A DNA stretch of 64,000 nucleotides from Roseibium sp. HPY-6 (GCF_040530035.1 NZ_JBEWCD010000002.1:1302001-1366000); one strand, 5' to 3'. Counted from the stretch's first letter, positions 37,669 through 46,817 are shown. Program-made: numbers and translations. The notes: a model not told the origin generated them from the sequence alone.

Positions 37669-38697
37669 CTACGGGGAAGTGATCCCAAGAATTGCCACTT
37701 CGGGGTGAAAGGCATGCACGACAAACGCGAACGTAACGTCGTGTACAAGCGGTTTTTCGGCATCGCCTTTCTTTCTGACGGCTTCGACTGAGCCGACAAT
37801 ACGCCCGTTTTCCGTCTTGCGCTGGTCAAGTATGGAGGCCTGTTCGCCGGTCCAGCGCACAGTGACATCAGCAGACAGAGTAACGGGGCCGGAGGTTCTG
37901 ATATGGTCAAGTGTGACCGCATATGTGTCTTCGGTGTCGCGCACGACCACGACACGCGCCATCGGGTTGATGTTGTCCGGCAAGTCTCCCTGGAAGAGCG
38001 CGTAGGGAGCAGAGCGGCTGTCATAGCCGACATAGGGGTTGGAACCGTAATTGCGCATCGGCGGTGAAGGGCGCGCAAGCACGTCTCCATTTGGATGCTC
38101 CTTGCGAAACGCCTCAAAGGCGATCACGCGTGACGGGATCATCTTCAGTTCGCGCCCGGCATGCGTTCCTACAATGCCTTCCCCTGTAAACTGCTGCCAC
38201 CATGTTTCGCTCTGCCGGTCATACATGACAAGATCGGAGTTTCTGAGCAGACCCGTGGTGCCGAAATCGAGAGTGTCCCCGTCCAGCCTGCGATCGAAGA
38301 CGATTGAAGAATTGCACAAGGGGCAATAGGTGACTGAAACCGGCGTATTGCCGATCTGATCGTTGACAATCTCGTGCCAGATCAGAATTTGCAAAGGGTA
38401 GGCTTTTACGGCGTCATCCAGTTCAAGAAAAATTACGGGTTCATTGCCTTGAAGCCAGTCAATGCCGCTTGCAGGTTCAAAAAACGGTTTGTCGATTGAT
38501 GGAATGCCGTCTTTGGGCGGGCCGCCCGAGAAGATCGTTCCAAGATCCACGGTTGTCTGTGAAAAGTCCGTCGAAAATCCGGCGCGCCGCCATTGGTCCG
38601 GATCGGCCATAACGGTGGTCGACAGTGCAAAAAGCAGGCACAAGGAGGATACGAGGCGAACGAGAAAGGGTGATAGCCGCTTGAATATGATCCGCAT
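37669..38697 (-). CDS. DUF3179 domain protein
   Basis: A 342-residue exported protein. A signal peptide (FLVRLVSSLCLLFALSTTVMA) is followed by the DUF3179 domain, with IDWLQGNEPVIFLELDDAVKAYPLQIL, then WHEIVNDQIGNTPVSVTYCPLCNSSIVFDR, LRNSDLVMYDRQSETWWQQ and GEG. The CPLC motif suggests metal or redox binding. Function is not established. Start ATG at 38697 has GGAGG five bases upstream. It may be co-transcribed with the TIGR02301 gene below it. Confidence 0.88.
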   Translation of the reverse strand: MRIIFKRLSPFLVRLVSSLCLLFALSTTVMADPDQWRRAGFSTDFSQTTVDLGTIFSGGPPKDGIPSIDKPFFEPASGIDWLQGNEPVIFLELDDAVKAYPLQILIWHEIVNDQIGNTPVSVTYCPLCNSSIVFDRRLDGDTLDFGTTGLLRNSDLVMYDRQSETWWQQFTGEGIVGTHAGRELKMIPSRVIAFEAFRKEHPNGDVLARPSPPMRNYGSNPYVGYDSRSAPYALFQGDLPDNINPMARVVVVRDTEDTYAVTLDHIRTSGPVTLSADVTVRWTGEQASILDQRKTENGRIVGSVEAVRKKGDAEKPLVHDVTFAFVVHAFHPEVAILGITSP

Positions 38698-38800
38698 GGG
38701 CGCCTCCGGACGTTGGAACCTCAGCATGCTTCACGAACAGATACGCAATTGGGAATCACGGTTCTGCAAACCTGCGTGAGGCAGCGTTCCGACAGCTGGA

Positions 38801-39220
38801 TCAGGGCAAAAGGCGGCGGATTCTTTCAACCGTGCCGGGGGTGGTCGGGCGGTCGCCCAGATTGTCCGGATGGACCCATTCGATGGCCGCTGCGTCGTCT
38901 CCCGCAATTGCCTCGCCGGAATGAAACGAGCCGCAAAACACCGTCAAAACGAAGTGTGTCACAACGTTGTTGTCGGCGTCCCTTTGTATGGAATCAAAGG
39001 TTTCGACGGGCGCGCTCAGGATGGCCCTGACCCCCGTTTCCTCCATGAGTTCGCGTTCCGCTGCTTCAGCAAGCGTTTCACCCACTTCGACCAGTCCTCC
39101 GGGCAAACTCCAGTGATCCTTGAAAGGATCTTTTCCGCGCTTGATCAAAAGCGCATGGCCGTCCTGGTGACACAGGACGCTGACACCGACGCGTGGCGCA
39201 TCAGGATAGAAACGGGACAT
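38801..39220 (-). CDS. NUDIX hydrolase
   Basis: A 139-residue Nudix hydrolase, hydrolysing a nucleoside diphosphate linked to another group. The Nudix box is complete: GGLVEVGETLAEAAERELM then EETGV (about residues 40-63). The domain begins RVGVSVLCHQDGHALLIKRG, the ADP-ribose pyrophosphatase/MutT-like type. Start ATG at 39220 has AGGG seven bases upstream. It is separated from the next upstream gene by 37 bases on the same strand. Substrate unknown. Confidence 0.9.
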   Translation of the reverse strand: MSRFYPDAPRVGVSVLCHQDGHALLIKRGKDPFKDHWSLPGGLVEVGETLAEAAERELMEETGVRAILSAPVETFDSIQRDADNNVVTHFVLTVFCGSFHSGEAIAGDDAAAIEWVHPDNLGDRPTTPGTVERIRRLLP

Positions 39221-39257
39221 GGAAACACCCTGTCTGGCAAAGCAGTTGGGTGAAAGA

Positions 39258-39770
39258 TCAGGCGAACAGCGCGTCGATTTCTGCCTGGGCACCGTCACCT
39301 TCGTGTTGCGTTGCTTCTGGCTCAACATGACCGTGTATGACAGCGCCTGCAAGAGCGATCAAAGGTTTGATTTCGTGCGTGGCTCTGAAAGCGATGTCGG
39401 CTGCGATTGAGCCTGCATCACCGGTCTGACGCAACTGGTCCTGTATTTCACAGACCAGCTTATTGATGTCATCGACATGCGCTTCAAGGTGTTCCCGTAA
39501 GTACCCGGGAGCCGCGTAATACGCCCGAATTGCAAGTTGCTTGTCTTTGAAGGTGGAATTTTCGAAATGACCTTCGTAGTCAAGCGGACCCCATTCCAGC
39601 ACGTCCTCGGAGCAGTCCGGCATGTCGGGCAGCATTTCAAGAAGCATCATGACTTCGTTGAAGTGATTGAGATAGTCTGTGGCGAGTCCGGTTTGGGGAT
39701 TGATGTTTGCCTGCTCCAGCCGTTCGGCGGCCAGCTCACCGGCGCCCAAAACTGGATCCAAACACTCCAT
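39258..39770 (-). CDS. Hypothetical protein, alphaproteobacterial type
   Basis: A 170-residue soluble protein. Its centre, TDYLNHFNEVMMLLEMLPDMPDC and VLEWGPLDYEGHFENSTFKDKQLA, looks conserved and is followed by helices (REHLEAHVDDINKLVCEIQDQL). I do not recognise a named domain. Start ATG at 39770 has AGGGGG five bases upstream, which strongly supports translation. It sits upstream of the NUDIX gene and may be co-transcribed with it. Confidence 0.78.
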   Translation of the reverse strand: MECLDPVLGAGELAAERLEQANINPQTGLATDYLNHFNEVMMLLEMLPDMPDCSEDVLEWGPLDYEGHFENSTFKDKQLAIRAYYAAPGYLREHLEAHVDDINKLVCEIQDQLRQTGDAGSIAADIAFRATHEIKPLIALAGAVIHGHVEPEATQHEGDGAQAEIDALFA

Positions 39771-39904
39771 ACCTGCCCCCTGTTTTTTGACTTGGAAGCT
39801 AAGCTACTTCTTTTTTGTTTCCAATTGCCTAACTTTGCAGCATTCTTCCGGCAAATCGGCGTGGCGGTTGGTGTCGGACCACTGCCTCGGAGAGGAGAAT
39901 TGCG

Positions 39905-40648
39905 ATGTGCGGCCGACTTGCCCTAACGACACCGCCCGATGCCGTCAGAGACTTTTTCGACTACTCCGAAAGACCGAACTTTCCGCCTCGCTACAACATC
40001 GCGCCGACCCAGCCCATTGCAACGGTTCGCTATGAATATGGCGCGCGCAGGTTCCATCTCGTGCGTTGGGGGCTCATTCCGAACTGGGTGAAGGATCCTT
40101 CGAGTTTCACGCTCCTGATAAATGCAAGGTCGGAAACAGCCGTGGAAAAACCGTCTTTCCGCTCGGCCATGCGTCACGGGCGCTGCCTGATCCCGGCCTC
40201 CGGGTTTTACGAGTGGCGGAGGACATCGGACGGAAAGCAGCCATTCTGGATCCGGCCGGCCGACGGAGGCGTCATGGCATTTGCCGGATTGTGGGAAACG
40301 TGGTCGGACCCGGATGGTGGTGACATGGACACAGGGGCAATCCTGACGATCGAGTCAAACCGCATGATGTCATCGATCCACCACAGGATGCCGGTCATCT
40401 TGAAGCCCGACGCTTTTGAAACCTGGCTCGACACATCCAATGTTGATACACGCGAAGCCAAGAAGTTGTTCGTTTCTGTCGAAGACGACTATCTTGTTGC
40501 GACGCCAATTTCTTCGCGCGTGAACAAGGTGGTCAATGACGACGCCGATATTCAGACGCCGGTCGATCTGCAAGAAATCGAGCCGTCTGCGAAAAAGAGT
40601 GCCGCAAAAGTCTCCAAGGTAGACGACAGCCAGTTGGATCTGTTTTAA
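39905..40648 (+). CDS. yedK: SOS response-associated peptidase (SRAP, YedK/HMCES)
   Basis: A 247-residue SRAP protein, which forms a stable thiazolidine crosslink with abasic sites in single-stranded DNA and protects them. The catalytic Cys2 is exposed in MCGRLALT after loss of Met1. Other active-site positions seen: Asn in LLINARSETA, Glu in SGFYEWRR and His in SSIHHRMPVIL. Start ATG at 39905 has AGGAG seven bases upstream. It is monocistronic; no LexA box was identified upstream. Confidence 0.93.
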   Translation: MCGRLALTTPPDAVRDFFDYSERPNFPPRYNIAPTQPIATVRYEYGARRFHLVRWGLIPNWVKDPSSFTLLINARSETAVEKPSFRSAMRHGRCLIPASGFYEWRRTSDGKQPFWIRPADGGVMAFAGLWETWSDPDGGDMDTGAILTIESNRMMSSIHHRMPVILKPDAFETWLDTSNVDTREAKKLFVSVEDDYLVATPISSRVNKVVNDDADIQTPVDLQEIEPSAKKSAAKVSKVDDSQLDLF

Positions 40649-40723
40649 GCACCCCTGGAAACTGACCGCTGAAATTCGGCGGGGAACGTTTATAGGACTG
40701 CGGTCTGAAGGCGGGCACGAAGA

Positions 40724-41584
40724 ATGGATGATAGCGAGAAAACGCCGGGCAATCTGATAGGCGATGTCGAGAACGAGGAACTTGCGGCGGCTTACAATCG
40801 CGGACTGGAACTGCAGAAATCCGGTGACTTGGCCGGTGCCGAGCAAGCCTTTCGGGAAGCGCTGGCATTGGATCCGAATGATACTGGCGGTGTCACCATC
40901 CGTTTGGCCGCAATTGGAGCCGCAGCGGCGCCAGAAAAAATGCCTGATGCCTACGTCGCAACACTGTTCGATCAGCACGCGGACGTCTTTGACGACATCC
41001 TTGTCGACGAGCTTGGGTATTGTGTTCCATTGCTTTTGCGCGACCTTTTCCAGCGGCTCGATTGCGGTCCGTTTTCCCGATTGCTGGATCTGGGATGCGG
41101 AACTGGACTGACCGGCATGGCACTGGCTGACTGCACGTCTCACCGCACGGGTGTCGACCTGTCAGAAAGGATTATCGAACTCGCTTATGATCGCGAGGTC
41201 TACGATGATCTTTATGTCGGCGAAGCGGTCGAATTTCTTCAGGAGTTTGAAGACGAAGACGACACGCGCCCGAATTGGGACCTGATCGCCGCAACGGATG
41301 TCTTCCCGTATCTGGGTGCAGTCGAGCCGTTCCTGAGCGCGGCGGCAGATCGGCTTGAAGAAAAGGGATATCTGGCCTTTTCGACTGAGACGCTGGCGGA
41401 CGACGTCATGAACGGCAGGCCTTACATGGTGGGACCCGGTAACAGGTTTGCCCAGGCGGAAGGATACATTCGCTCTGCACTGTCAGACACCGGCTTCACG
41501 ATCCTGGCCATGGAACCGATTACGGTCCGGCTGGAAGAAGGTGTCCCGGTTCCGGGGCACCTGGTGCTGGGGCAACGGTCCTGA
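40724..41584 (+). CDS. TPR-containing methyltransferase (COG4976-like)
   Basis: A 286-residue protein with one TPR (AAAYNRGLELQKSGDLAGAEQAFREALALDPND, described by position about 22-55) followed by a class I methyltransferase domain. Motif I is LLDLGCGTGLTG (about residues 121-132). The segment YVATLFDQHADVFDDILVDELGY before it is characteristic of predicted TPR-methyltransferases of COG4976. Substrate unknown, perhaps a protein or quinone. It follows yedK by 75 bases in the same orientation. Confidence 0.85.
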   Translation: MDDSEKTPGNLIGDVENEELAAAYNRGLELQKSGDLAGAEQAFREALALDPNDTGGVTIRLAAIGAAAAPEKMPDAYVATLFDQHADVFDDILVDELGYCVPLLLRDLFQRLDCGPFSRLLDLGCGTGLTGMALADCTSHRTGVDLSERIIELAYDREVYDDLYVGEAVEFLQEFEDEDDTRPNWDLIAATDVFPYLGAVEPFLSAAADRLEEKGYLAFSTETLADDVMNGRPYMVGPGNRFAQAEGYIRSALSDTGFTILAMEPITVRLEEGVPVPGHLVLGQRS

Positions 41585-41598
41585 ACGCGGCCAAGATG

Positions 41599-43401
41599 TT
41601 ACTTCTTGAAATAGAACTCACGTCTCAAAGCCGAATTGTGCCATGGCGATTGTGTTCCACGTGTTGAATCATAAACATCCGCTTTGACGCGTTTCATCAT
41701 GATTTCGATTTCAAGCCCAGGCGTTTCGATGTGATCAAGCAGTGCTGTCGTGAACGGACTGTTGTCCTCATCGCCATCAAGCGCGACTTCGCCAGGGGCG
41801 GTCGCAAAGCCGATCAGAATATTGCCGCCACCGGCCTGAGGTGCCGCAAGACCACGCTCAACACGCGAGCTTCTGCTCGCACCGAGGCTTCGCGAAAAAC
41901 GGCGCGAAAGCGGATTGTCCCGGCAGGCATCCAACAGCGCTATCGATAGCCTGCCCGGCGCATTCATGTAATCCAGCAGCGTTCCAAGCTCGATGGTTTC
42001 AAAATCAACGGCAGTCTCGTCTTCAAGTTTCGCATCGATCGGGATGAGGTAGTTTCTGCCGCTCAGCTGCATTGCGTGACCGGCATAGAAAAACAGGGCC
42101 ACGTCGGCATCCTGAATGGCGCGCACATAGGTGCGTACGGTCCCCTCCATGGCGACCTTGCTCTGGTCAAGGCCGACAATGACCGTAAACCCGAGGCGTT
42201 TGAGCGATTCCATCAGGTCGGTCGCATCGTTTTTCGGGTTGGGAAGAAACGGCGCATGTTCATAGGCTGAGTTGCCAATGACAAGTGCGACCCGTTTGCC
42301 CTCCGGCAGCGTACCGAGATCAGGAAGGTTAGGGTTCTTCGGCGCGACTTCGCTTTGCACCGGCTCCGGTGCCTGCTGATTTGGCTGGGACGTTTCGGGA
42401 CCGATCGTGGGAACGGACGGCGATGCCGTCTGACGCGGTTTAGCTGCTTCGAGGTAGCGCCCGTAGGCCCATCCGCGCATGCCGTTGGTAAGTTCTACTT
42501 CAAACCAGGCCCCTTGCTGCGTCATCATGGTTACTTCGGTGCCCTCGAGCAACCTGGCGATTTCATCGAAGCGTGTTCCGGCGCCGGTCCTGAGCGACAG
42601 GAAATTGTCTCCCGTAGAGCTCAAGCTGCCGACAACACCTTGACGCGGTGGCGTGATCGATCTCTGGGTGACGTCAGATGGAGCCGCAGCAGGTGCCGAC
42701 GCAGCAGGTGGAGTGGGAGCATAACCGGGGACGGAGGCAATGTACTTTCCGTAGGCCCAACCGCTTCTGCCGTCCGAAAGGGCGACATTCAGCCAGGAAC
42801 CGTTCCTTCCCAGAATGGTAAGAGGCGTATTCAGCCCCATGCGCGTGATTTCCCGGTATCGCGTGCTCGGGCCGGCCCTGAGGGACAGGAAGTTGTCACC
42901 TCGTGGATCCAGGCCGGTAACATAGCCCTGCGGTGACGACGGAGCCGGGCTGATGCCACCGGAAGGCGCCGGTGCGATCCGCGTTGATGCAAAGAGGGAT
43001 TGTGAGGCTCCGCCGGTCACCCCCGAAGCGGACCAGACGGCGAACTGGAAGCGTTGGCCGTTATGAAAATAGCTGTCACCGGGTATAGCACCGCTTGAAA
43101 GCAGACTTGCCTTGTAGCGATTGCCTGCAGGTTGGCTCATCCAGCCAAGAGATACTGCAAACCAGCCGTTGTTCGACTGGAACACCGTTGTTTGTGGAAA
43201 CCTGTTTGCGTAGCTTCTGGCCAGATTGATCGCATCTGGGGCATTGGGCCGGCTGGCCACGATCAGCCATCCGCTGTTTCCACCCGGTATGACAGCTGCA
43301 TTCGTGTCCTGGATCGCGGTCACGACAAGACAGGCAAACGCTGCCAGCACCAGCCCCAAACGCTTCATTCGTCCTGCAGCGCCATATCCAAACTGATGCA
43401 T
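41599..43401 (-). CDS. Caspase-like peptidase with two SH3 domains
   Basis: A 600-residue secreted protein. A signal peptide precedes a SPOR-like N-terminal region (GWLIVASRPNAPDAINLARSY) to about residue 125. Two bacterial SH3 domains lie at about 158-223 and 254-318, and a Pro-rich linker leads to a caspase-fold peptidase C14 domain (about 368-600). The catalytic dyad is visible: His442 in FFYAGHAMQ and Cys493 in LLDACRDNP. SH3 domains of this kind bind cell wall peptides, so it probably acts in the periplasm. Start ATG at 43401 has GAGGG five bases upstream; ATG at 43368 is an alternative. Monocistronic. Physiological substrate unknown. Confidence 0.9.
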   Translation of the reverse strand: MHQFGYGAAGRMKRLGLVLAAFACLVVTAIQDTNAAVIPGGNSGWLIVASRPNAPDAINLARSYANRFPQTTVFQSNNGWFAVSLGWMSQPAGNRYKASLLSSGAIPGDSYFHNGQRFQFAVWSASGVTGGASQSLFASTRIAPAPSGGISPAPSSPQGYVTGLDPRGDNFLSLRAGPSTRYREITRMGLNTPLTILGRNGSWLNVALSDGRSGWAYGKYIASVPGYAPTPPAASAPAAAPSDVTQRSITPPRQGVVGSLSSTGDNFLSLRTGAGTRFDEIARLLEGTEVTMMTQQGAWFEVELTNGMRGWAYGRYLEAAKPRQTASPSVPTIGPETSQPNQQAPEPVQSEVAPKNPNLPDLGTLPEGKRVALVIGNSAYEHAPFLPNPKNDATDLMESLKRLGFTVIVGLDQSKVAMEGTVRTYVRAIQDADVALFFYAGHAMQLSGRNYLIPIDAKLEDETAVDFETIELGTLLDYMNAPGRLSIALLDACRDNPLSRRFSRSLGASRSSRVERGLAAPQAGGGNILIGFATAPGEVALDGDEDNSPFTTALLDHIETPGLEIEIMMKRVKADVYDSTRGTQSPWHNSALRREFYFKK

Positions 43402-43585
43402 ACCGTCCCTCGACCGATAAAGTAACTCAGTGCGACCAGCCTTTATGCCGGTACCGTCACCGGCAAGTATGCCATGGCTCCCGCCGCTTTACACGGCGGG
43501 AGATCAGGCGCATGGCGGACAATGTCCTGACGACAGGAAATTTGCACCTGAAGCAAACGCATTCGGTGAGGATGGGTACCGCACT

Positions 43586-44017
43586 TCAGGACGCCGGACG
43601 CATCTTCAGGTAGGGTTCACCGTCGGAAGTTCGCTTTACGGCGACACCATCGGCACCTATGAGGCAGTTCACCCGGCTTCGATACGCAGAGAAGCTATCG
43701 AATGACACCACGTCGACCGGCGTGTCGAATTGGAGGGTCACGTGATAGTGCTCTTTGCTCCCAGCCATACTGAGGGATGTAATTTCACCCTCAAAAGCCT
43801 GTTTCATGTAGGTTCCTGCAACCCGCATTCCGACAGCAAGGGAAAGCTGATTGAGCTGCGCCGCACGAGCACGCGCGGTATTCCAGTCTCGGTAGCCATA
43901 TTGTGCTGACAGGAGTTCAAGAGCCTCACTGTGCGACAGCGCCTTGCCGTTTTCCTTCAGGGCTTTGCGCAATCGTTTTGCCTGCGATTTCAGCTCGGCA
44001 ACACTTGGGAGTTCCAT
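43586..44017 (-). CDS. Glyoxalase_8-domain protein
   Basis: A 143-residue protein whose N-terminus SVAELKSQAKRLRKALKENGKAL then SHSEALELLSAQYGYRDWNT matches the short domain annotated as Glyoxalase_8, often found on glyoxalase-superfamily or antitoxin-like proteins. The C-terminal part is beta-rich (EHYHVTLQFDTPVDVVSF). It may bind nucleic acid or a small molecule; function unknown. Start ATG at 44017 with AAAGG upstream. It lies downstream of dnaA on the same strand, after the dnaA terminator. Confidence 0.75.
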   Translation of the reverse strand: MELPSVAELKSQAKRLRKALKENGKALSHSEALELLSAQYGYRDWNTARARAAQLNQLSLAVGMRVAGTYMKQAFEGEITSLSMAGSKEHYHVTLQFDTPVDVVSFDSFSAYRSRVNCLIGADGVAVKRTSDGEPYLKMRPAS

Positions 44018-44352
44018 AATTCAACCTTTCCAAGAAAGGCAGGAAAAAGGCTTGCGCCTTCTTGGGGCCCGCATTGCCAAAACCCTGCACGTTCTTGCGA
44101 AGGATGACGATCTGCGAAAACAATTCGCACAGGGAAATTCACCAAGGCTGTTTGCCTGCGGGCGGCCGGCTTCCCGAAACCTGCGCAACGCGTATGGCTT
44201 TCAGGCGTTGGTGTCAACTCAAAAAGAAAGCCGCTGACGCGGCTTAAAGGGAGGGAGGTTTTCATGACACCCGGCATAAAGGCTGCCCGGTGCCGGGGGA
44301 GGCGGTGATCTGCGGCACCGCCGTTGCAGGGCTGGGGTTGCCCCGAAACCCG
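44018..44352. other. Intergenic region downstream of dnaA
   Basis: 335 bases without a credible reading frame. It contains the dnaA terminator at 44221-44245 and the promoter region of the glyoxalase_8 gene. Nothing else is recognised. Confidence 0.6.
44221..44245 (-). terminator. dnaA terminator
   Basis: Read on the minus strand, the 7-bp stem AAGCCGC/GCGGCTT with loop GTCA is followed by TTTCTTTTT. It lies about 110 bases after the dnaA stop codon. Confidence 0.8.
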
Positions 44353-45816
44353 TCAGGTGTTGATGAGGCGCTTAAGCAGCTCGACTTCCTGCGCAAGTGT
44401 CTCATCTTTTGTCACCATGTCTTCGATTTTGCGTACGGCATGAAGAACCGTGGTGTGGTCGCGATTTCCGAACCTTCTGCCGATTTCCGGCAAAGACCTT
44501 CCAGTCACAACCTTCGCGATATACATCGCGATCTGCCGTGGACGCACGAGCGTCCGGGCGCGGCACGATGACAGCAGGTCTGCCTTCGTCACGCTGAAGT
44601 GCTTGCAGACCACCTGTTGAATCTCTTCGACCTTGATTGAACGAGGCTCGCCGATTCTGACCAGGTCGTGCAGGGTCTTCTCAGCCAGGTTCATCGTGAC
44701 CGGCTGTTTTGTCAGCTGGTTGTGCGCAAAGAGGCGATTTAGTGCCCCTTCCAGGTCCCGGGCCGACGAGATGACGTAGCGCGCGATGTAGTCGGCCACT
44801 TCATCCGGCACGGTAAAGGCCGGGTGGGTGCGCCGCGCCGATGCGATCCGTTTCCTGAGGATCTCGTGGCGAAGCGCATAGTCGGTCGACTGGATGCTGA
44901 CGACTTCACCGGTCTGAATGCGCTGCATGACTTTGGTGCTGAGCGTCCCAAGTTCTTCCGGAGCCCTGTCAGCTGCCATGATGATCTGCTTCGGCGCCTC
45001 CATGAGCATTTCAAGCGTTTTGCCGAATTCCTCATGCGCTTGTTTGCCATGAAGGAACTGGAGGTCGTCGACGAGCAAGAGATCGATGGATTTCATTGCC
45101 TGGCGCAGGACCGGGAACGCCGGAGTGCGCAGTGCAGGCACGAGATGATACATGAAGAACTCGGCCGAGAGATATGCAACCCTGCGGCCGGCTTTACGGG
45201 CCTCTGTTGCTGCTGCCTGAAGCAAGTGTGTTTTGCCGATACCGGTCGTGGAATGCATGTAAAGCATACCCAGCGTGCCCTCGTGGCCGGCGGCCATCTG
45301 ACGTATGGCGGCGCAAGCCAGGCTGTTGGATGCGCCTTCTGCAAAGGCATCGAAGGTGAGCTTTGGGTTCAGAGCAGCACCGCTCAAGAACTCCGCAGCC
45401 GCTTCTTCACCGGTATCTGCGAGACATGGAATGGTTGCCGAACTGGCCGAGCTTCCAAATTGTGGGGCAATGTCGAATGGGGCCGACCTCCCGCTGATGC
45501 GGCGGGCGGTGATTGCCTTTGGCGGCTGTGCCGGACTGATTTGGCGCGGGCGAAGCGCACCGCGCACCGTGAGCTCGACGCGATTGATGTCATCAAGCTC
45601 GCGTTTCCATAAACCGATCAGCTTTTTTTCGTAGTTGTTCTGGATCCAGTTTTTCAGAAAACGGGTAGGGACCGACAAGCGAACAGAGTCGCCGACGGTC
45701 TCTTCATGCTTCACTCTTCCGAACCAGTTTGAAAAAATATCCTCTCCGAGTTCGTTTCTCAGTTCTGTCTTCACACGATCCCAATGATCCGAACTAGCTA
45801 AGTTCTGAACCTGCAT
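44353..45816 (-). CDS. dnaA: Chromosomal replication initiator DnaA
   Basis: A 487-residue DnaA, the ATP-dependent initiator that opens oriC. Domain I: WDRVKTELRNELGEDIFSNWF and LSVPTRFLKNWIQNNY. Domain III AAA+: Walker A HSTTGIGKTHLLQ (about 188-200), Walker B IDLLLVDDLQF, sensor region AADRAPEEL. Domain IV: VRPRQIAMYIAKVVTGRSLPEIG and NRDHTTVLHAVRKIE, with Asn replacing the usual second Gly in the FGGRDHTT box. The region around LSTKVMQRIQTGEVVSI departs from the usual SRLxxGL arginine-finger box, although an Arg remains. Start ATG at 45816 has GGAGG five bases upstream; the earlier ATG at 45828 contains that site. rpsT, its usual rhizobial neighbour, is absent. Confidence 0.96.
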   Translation of the reverse strand: MQVQNLASSDHWDRVKTELRNELGEDIFSNWFGRVKHEETVGDSVRLSVPTRFLKNWIQNNYEKKLIGLWKRELDDINRVELTVRGALRPRQISPAQPPKAITARRISGRSAPFDIAPQFGSSASSATIPCLADTGEEAAAEFLSGAALNPKLTFDAFAEGASNSLACAAIRQMAAGHEGTLGMLYMHSTTGIGKTHLLQAAATEARKAGRRVAYLSAEFFMYHLVPALRTPAFPVLRQAMKSIDLLLVDDLQFLHGKQAHEEFGKTLEMLMEAPKQIIMAADRAPEELGTLSTKVMQRIQTGEVVSIQSTDYALRHEILRKRIASARRTHPAFTVPDEVADYIARYVISSARDLEGALNRLFAHNQLTKQPVTMNLAEKTLHDLVRIGEPRSIKVEEIQQVVCKHFSVTKADLLSSCRARTLVRPRQIAMYIAKVVTGRSLPEIGRRFGNRDHTTVLHAVRKIEDMVTKDETLAQEVELLKRLINT

Positions 45817-46817
45817 TGTGGCCTCCATGTGAGAGAACGATGGGGTCGCTCTCCCTCGTGCACTGTCTCAGAGCTGCGATTTCCGCGTTCGCCGCTCATT
45901 TGCTTTTGTTAGGTCTTTCGACCGGTTGGCTTTTTTCGACGCCCATGCCACATGATTAACCTTTTACTTACCATGTTTACAAATAGCTTATTCTTATGAG
46001 GTCATAGACGATTCATATCGTATTCCGCGTAGATGAGGCAGGGTTTGAATGTAAGCAATACATAGCAAAACTTTTGCCCCATCACCTTCAGGACATGCCG
46101 CAAGTCCTGGCCGAGTTGATCCCCCTTTGCTGTTTCCGCTATGCCTTCGGGCACACAAGCAAATTTAATAAAAATTTAAGTTTTTCGAAATTTTTCTGCG
46201 AGTTTTCAAAAGGCGGGTGTGAAATTTGATAGTTTCCGCGAGGAAATCACCCATTTCTCTTTGAAAACTCAGTTATTTTTTACAAGGTTGTTGAGCGAAA
46301 AAAATACCACTCAAGGGCCGAGAAGCCGTTTTTTTGCGTTTTTCAGGTCAGACAACGAGGCGCCCGAGCGCAATCTGGGGAAAAAAATTCTGATGTTTTC
46401 GCGGGCGGGGTGGGCACTTTGTCACTCAATCGAGCCCAGTGTCTTTGACCAAGCTTAAATCCAATCAAGCCGATAGCGCAGTTTTTGAAGGCAACTGTTT
46501 CACAGAGCCGCCGATCGCAATTGTGCCAGGTTTTCCCCAAGCCAGGACAATATCGCGACTACATGTCATTTTTTACAATTGAACTTTAAAGAAGGGGCGT
46601 CGGGTATTTTGAGAAGGATGCGCCCTTCTTGAATACAGTACAACTCGAGTTCACCCAAGAATTGTAGAAGTAAAGAGGCCAGCCTCCGGAGAGCGGTTTC
46701 AGCTGAAGCGGCGCTGGAACAGCCTTGCACGAAGATCGATGGGGACCGGCACGTTACGGATCAAATGCTTTCTGCCAGGTCTTTGATCAACTTCGGATCA
46801 TGCGATCAACTTGCTGA
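45817..46817. other. 1-kb gene-free region upstream of dnaA
   Basis: Convincing genes are absent. The first 200 bases should hold the dnaA promoter (minus). From about 46160 to 46400 the sequence is AT-rich with several long A or T runs, and includes the nested stem-loop at 46200-46270. I found no consensus DnaA box (TTATCCACA); the nearest is TTTTCCCCA near 46531. An origin function is possible but unsupported. A 79-codon frame at 46219-46458 runs through this region and is judged spurious. Confidence 0.6.
46200..46281 (+). ncRNA. Candidate structured RNA with GNRA tetraloop
   Basis: Three nested inverted repeats are seen. GAGTTTTCAAA (46200-46210) pairs with TTTGAAAACTC (46260-46270). Inside, GGGTG (46215-46219) pairs with CACCC (46248-46252). 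Innermost, TTTCC (46233-46237) and GGAAA (46242-46246) close a GCGA tetraloop. A run of six T at 46276-46281 follows. The GNRA loop exists only on the plus strand, which argues for an RNA read in that direction, possibly ending at the T-run. It could instead be a cruciform in DNA near the dnaA promoter. No known family is recognised. Confidence 0.5.

Noticed and set aside
46219..46458. A 79-codon plus-strand frame upstream of dnaA
   Set aside because: It starts at GTG inside the nested stem-loop, runs through A/T tracts giving Phe/Lys-rich sequence, and has no family resemblance. It is not rpsT.
46525..46540. DnaA box
   Set aside because: TTTTCCCCA differs from TTATCCACA at two positions and is isolated.
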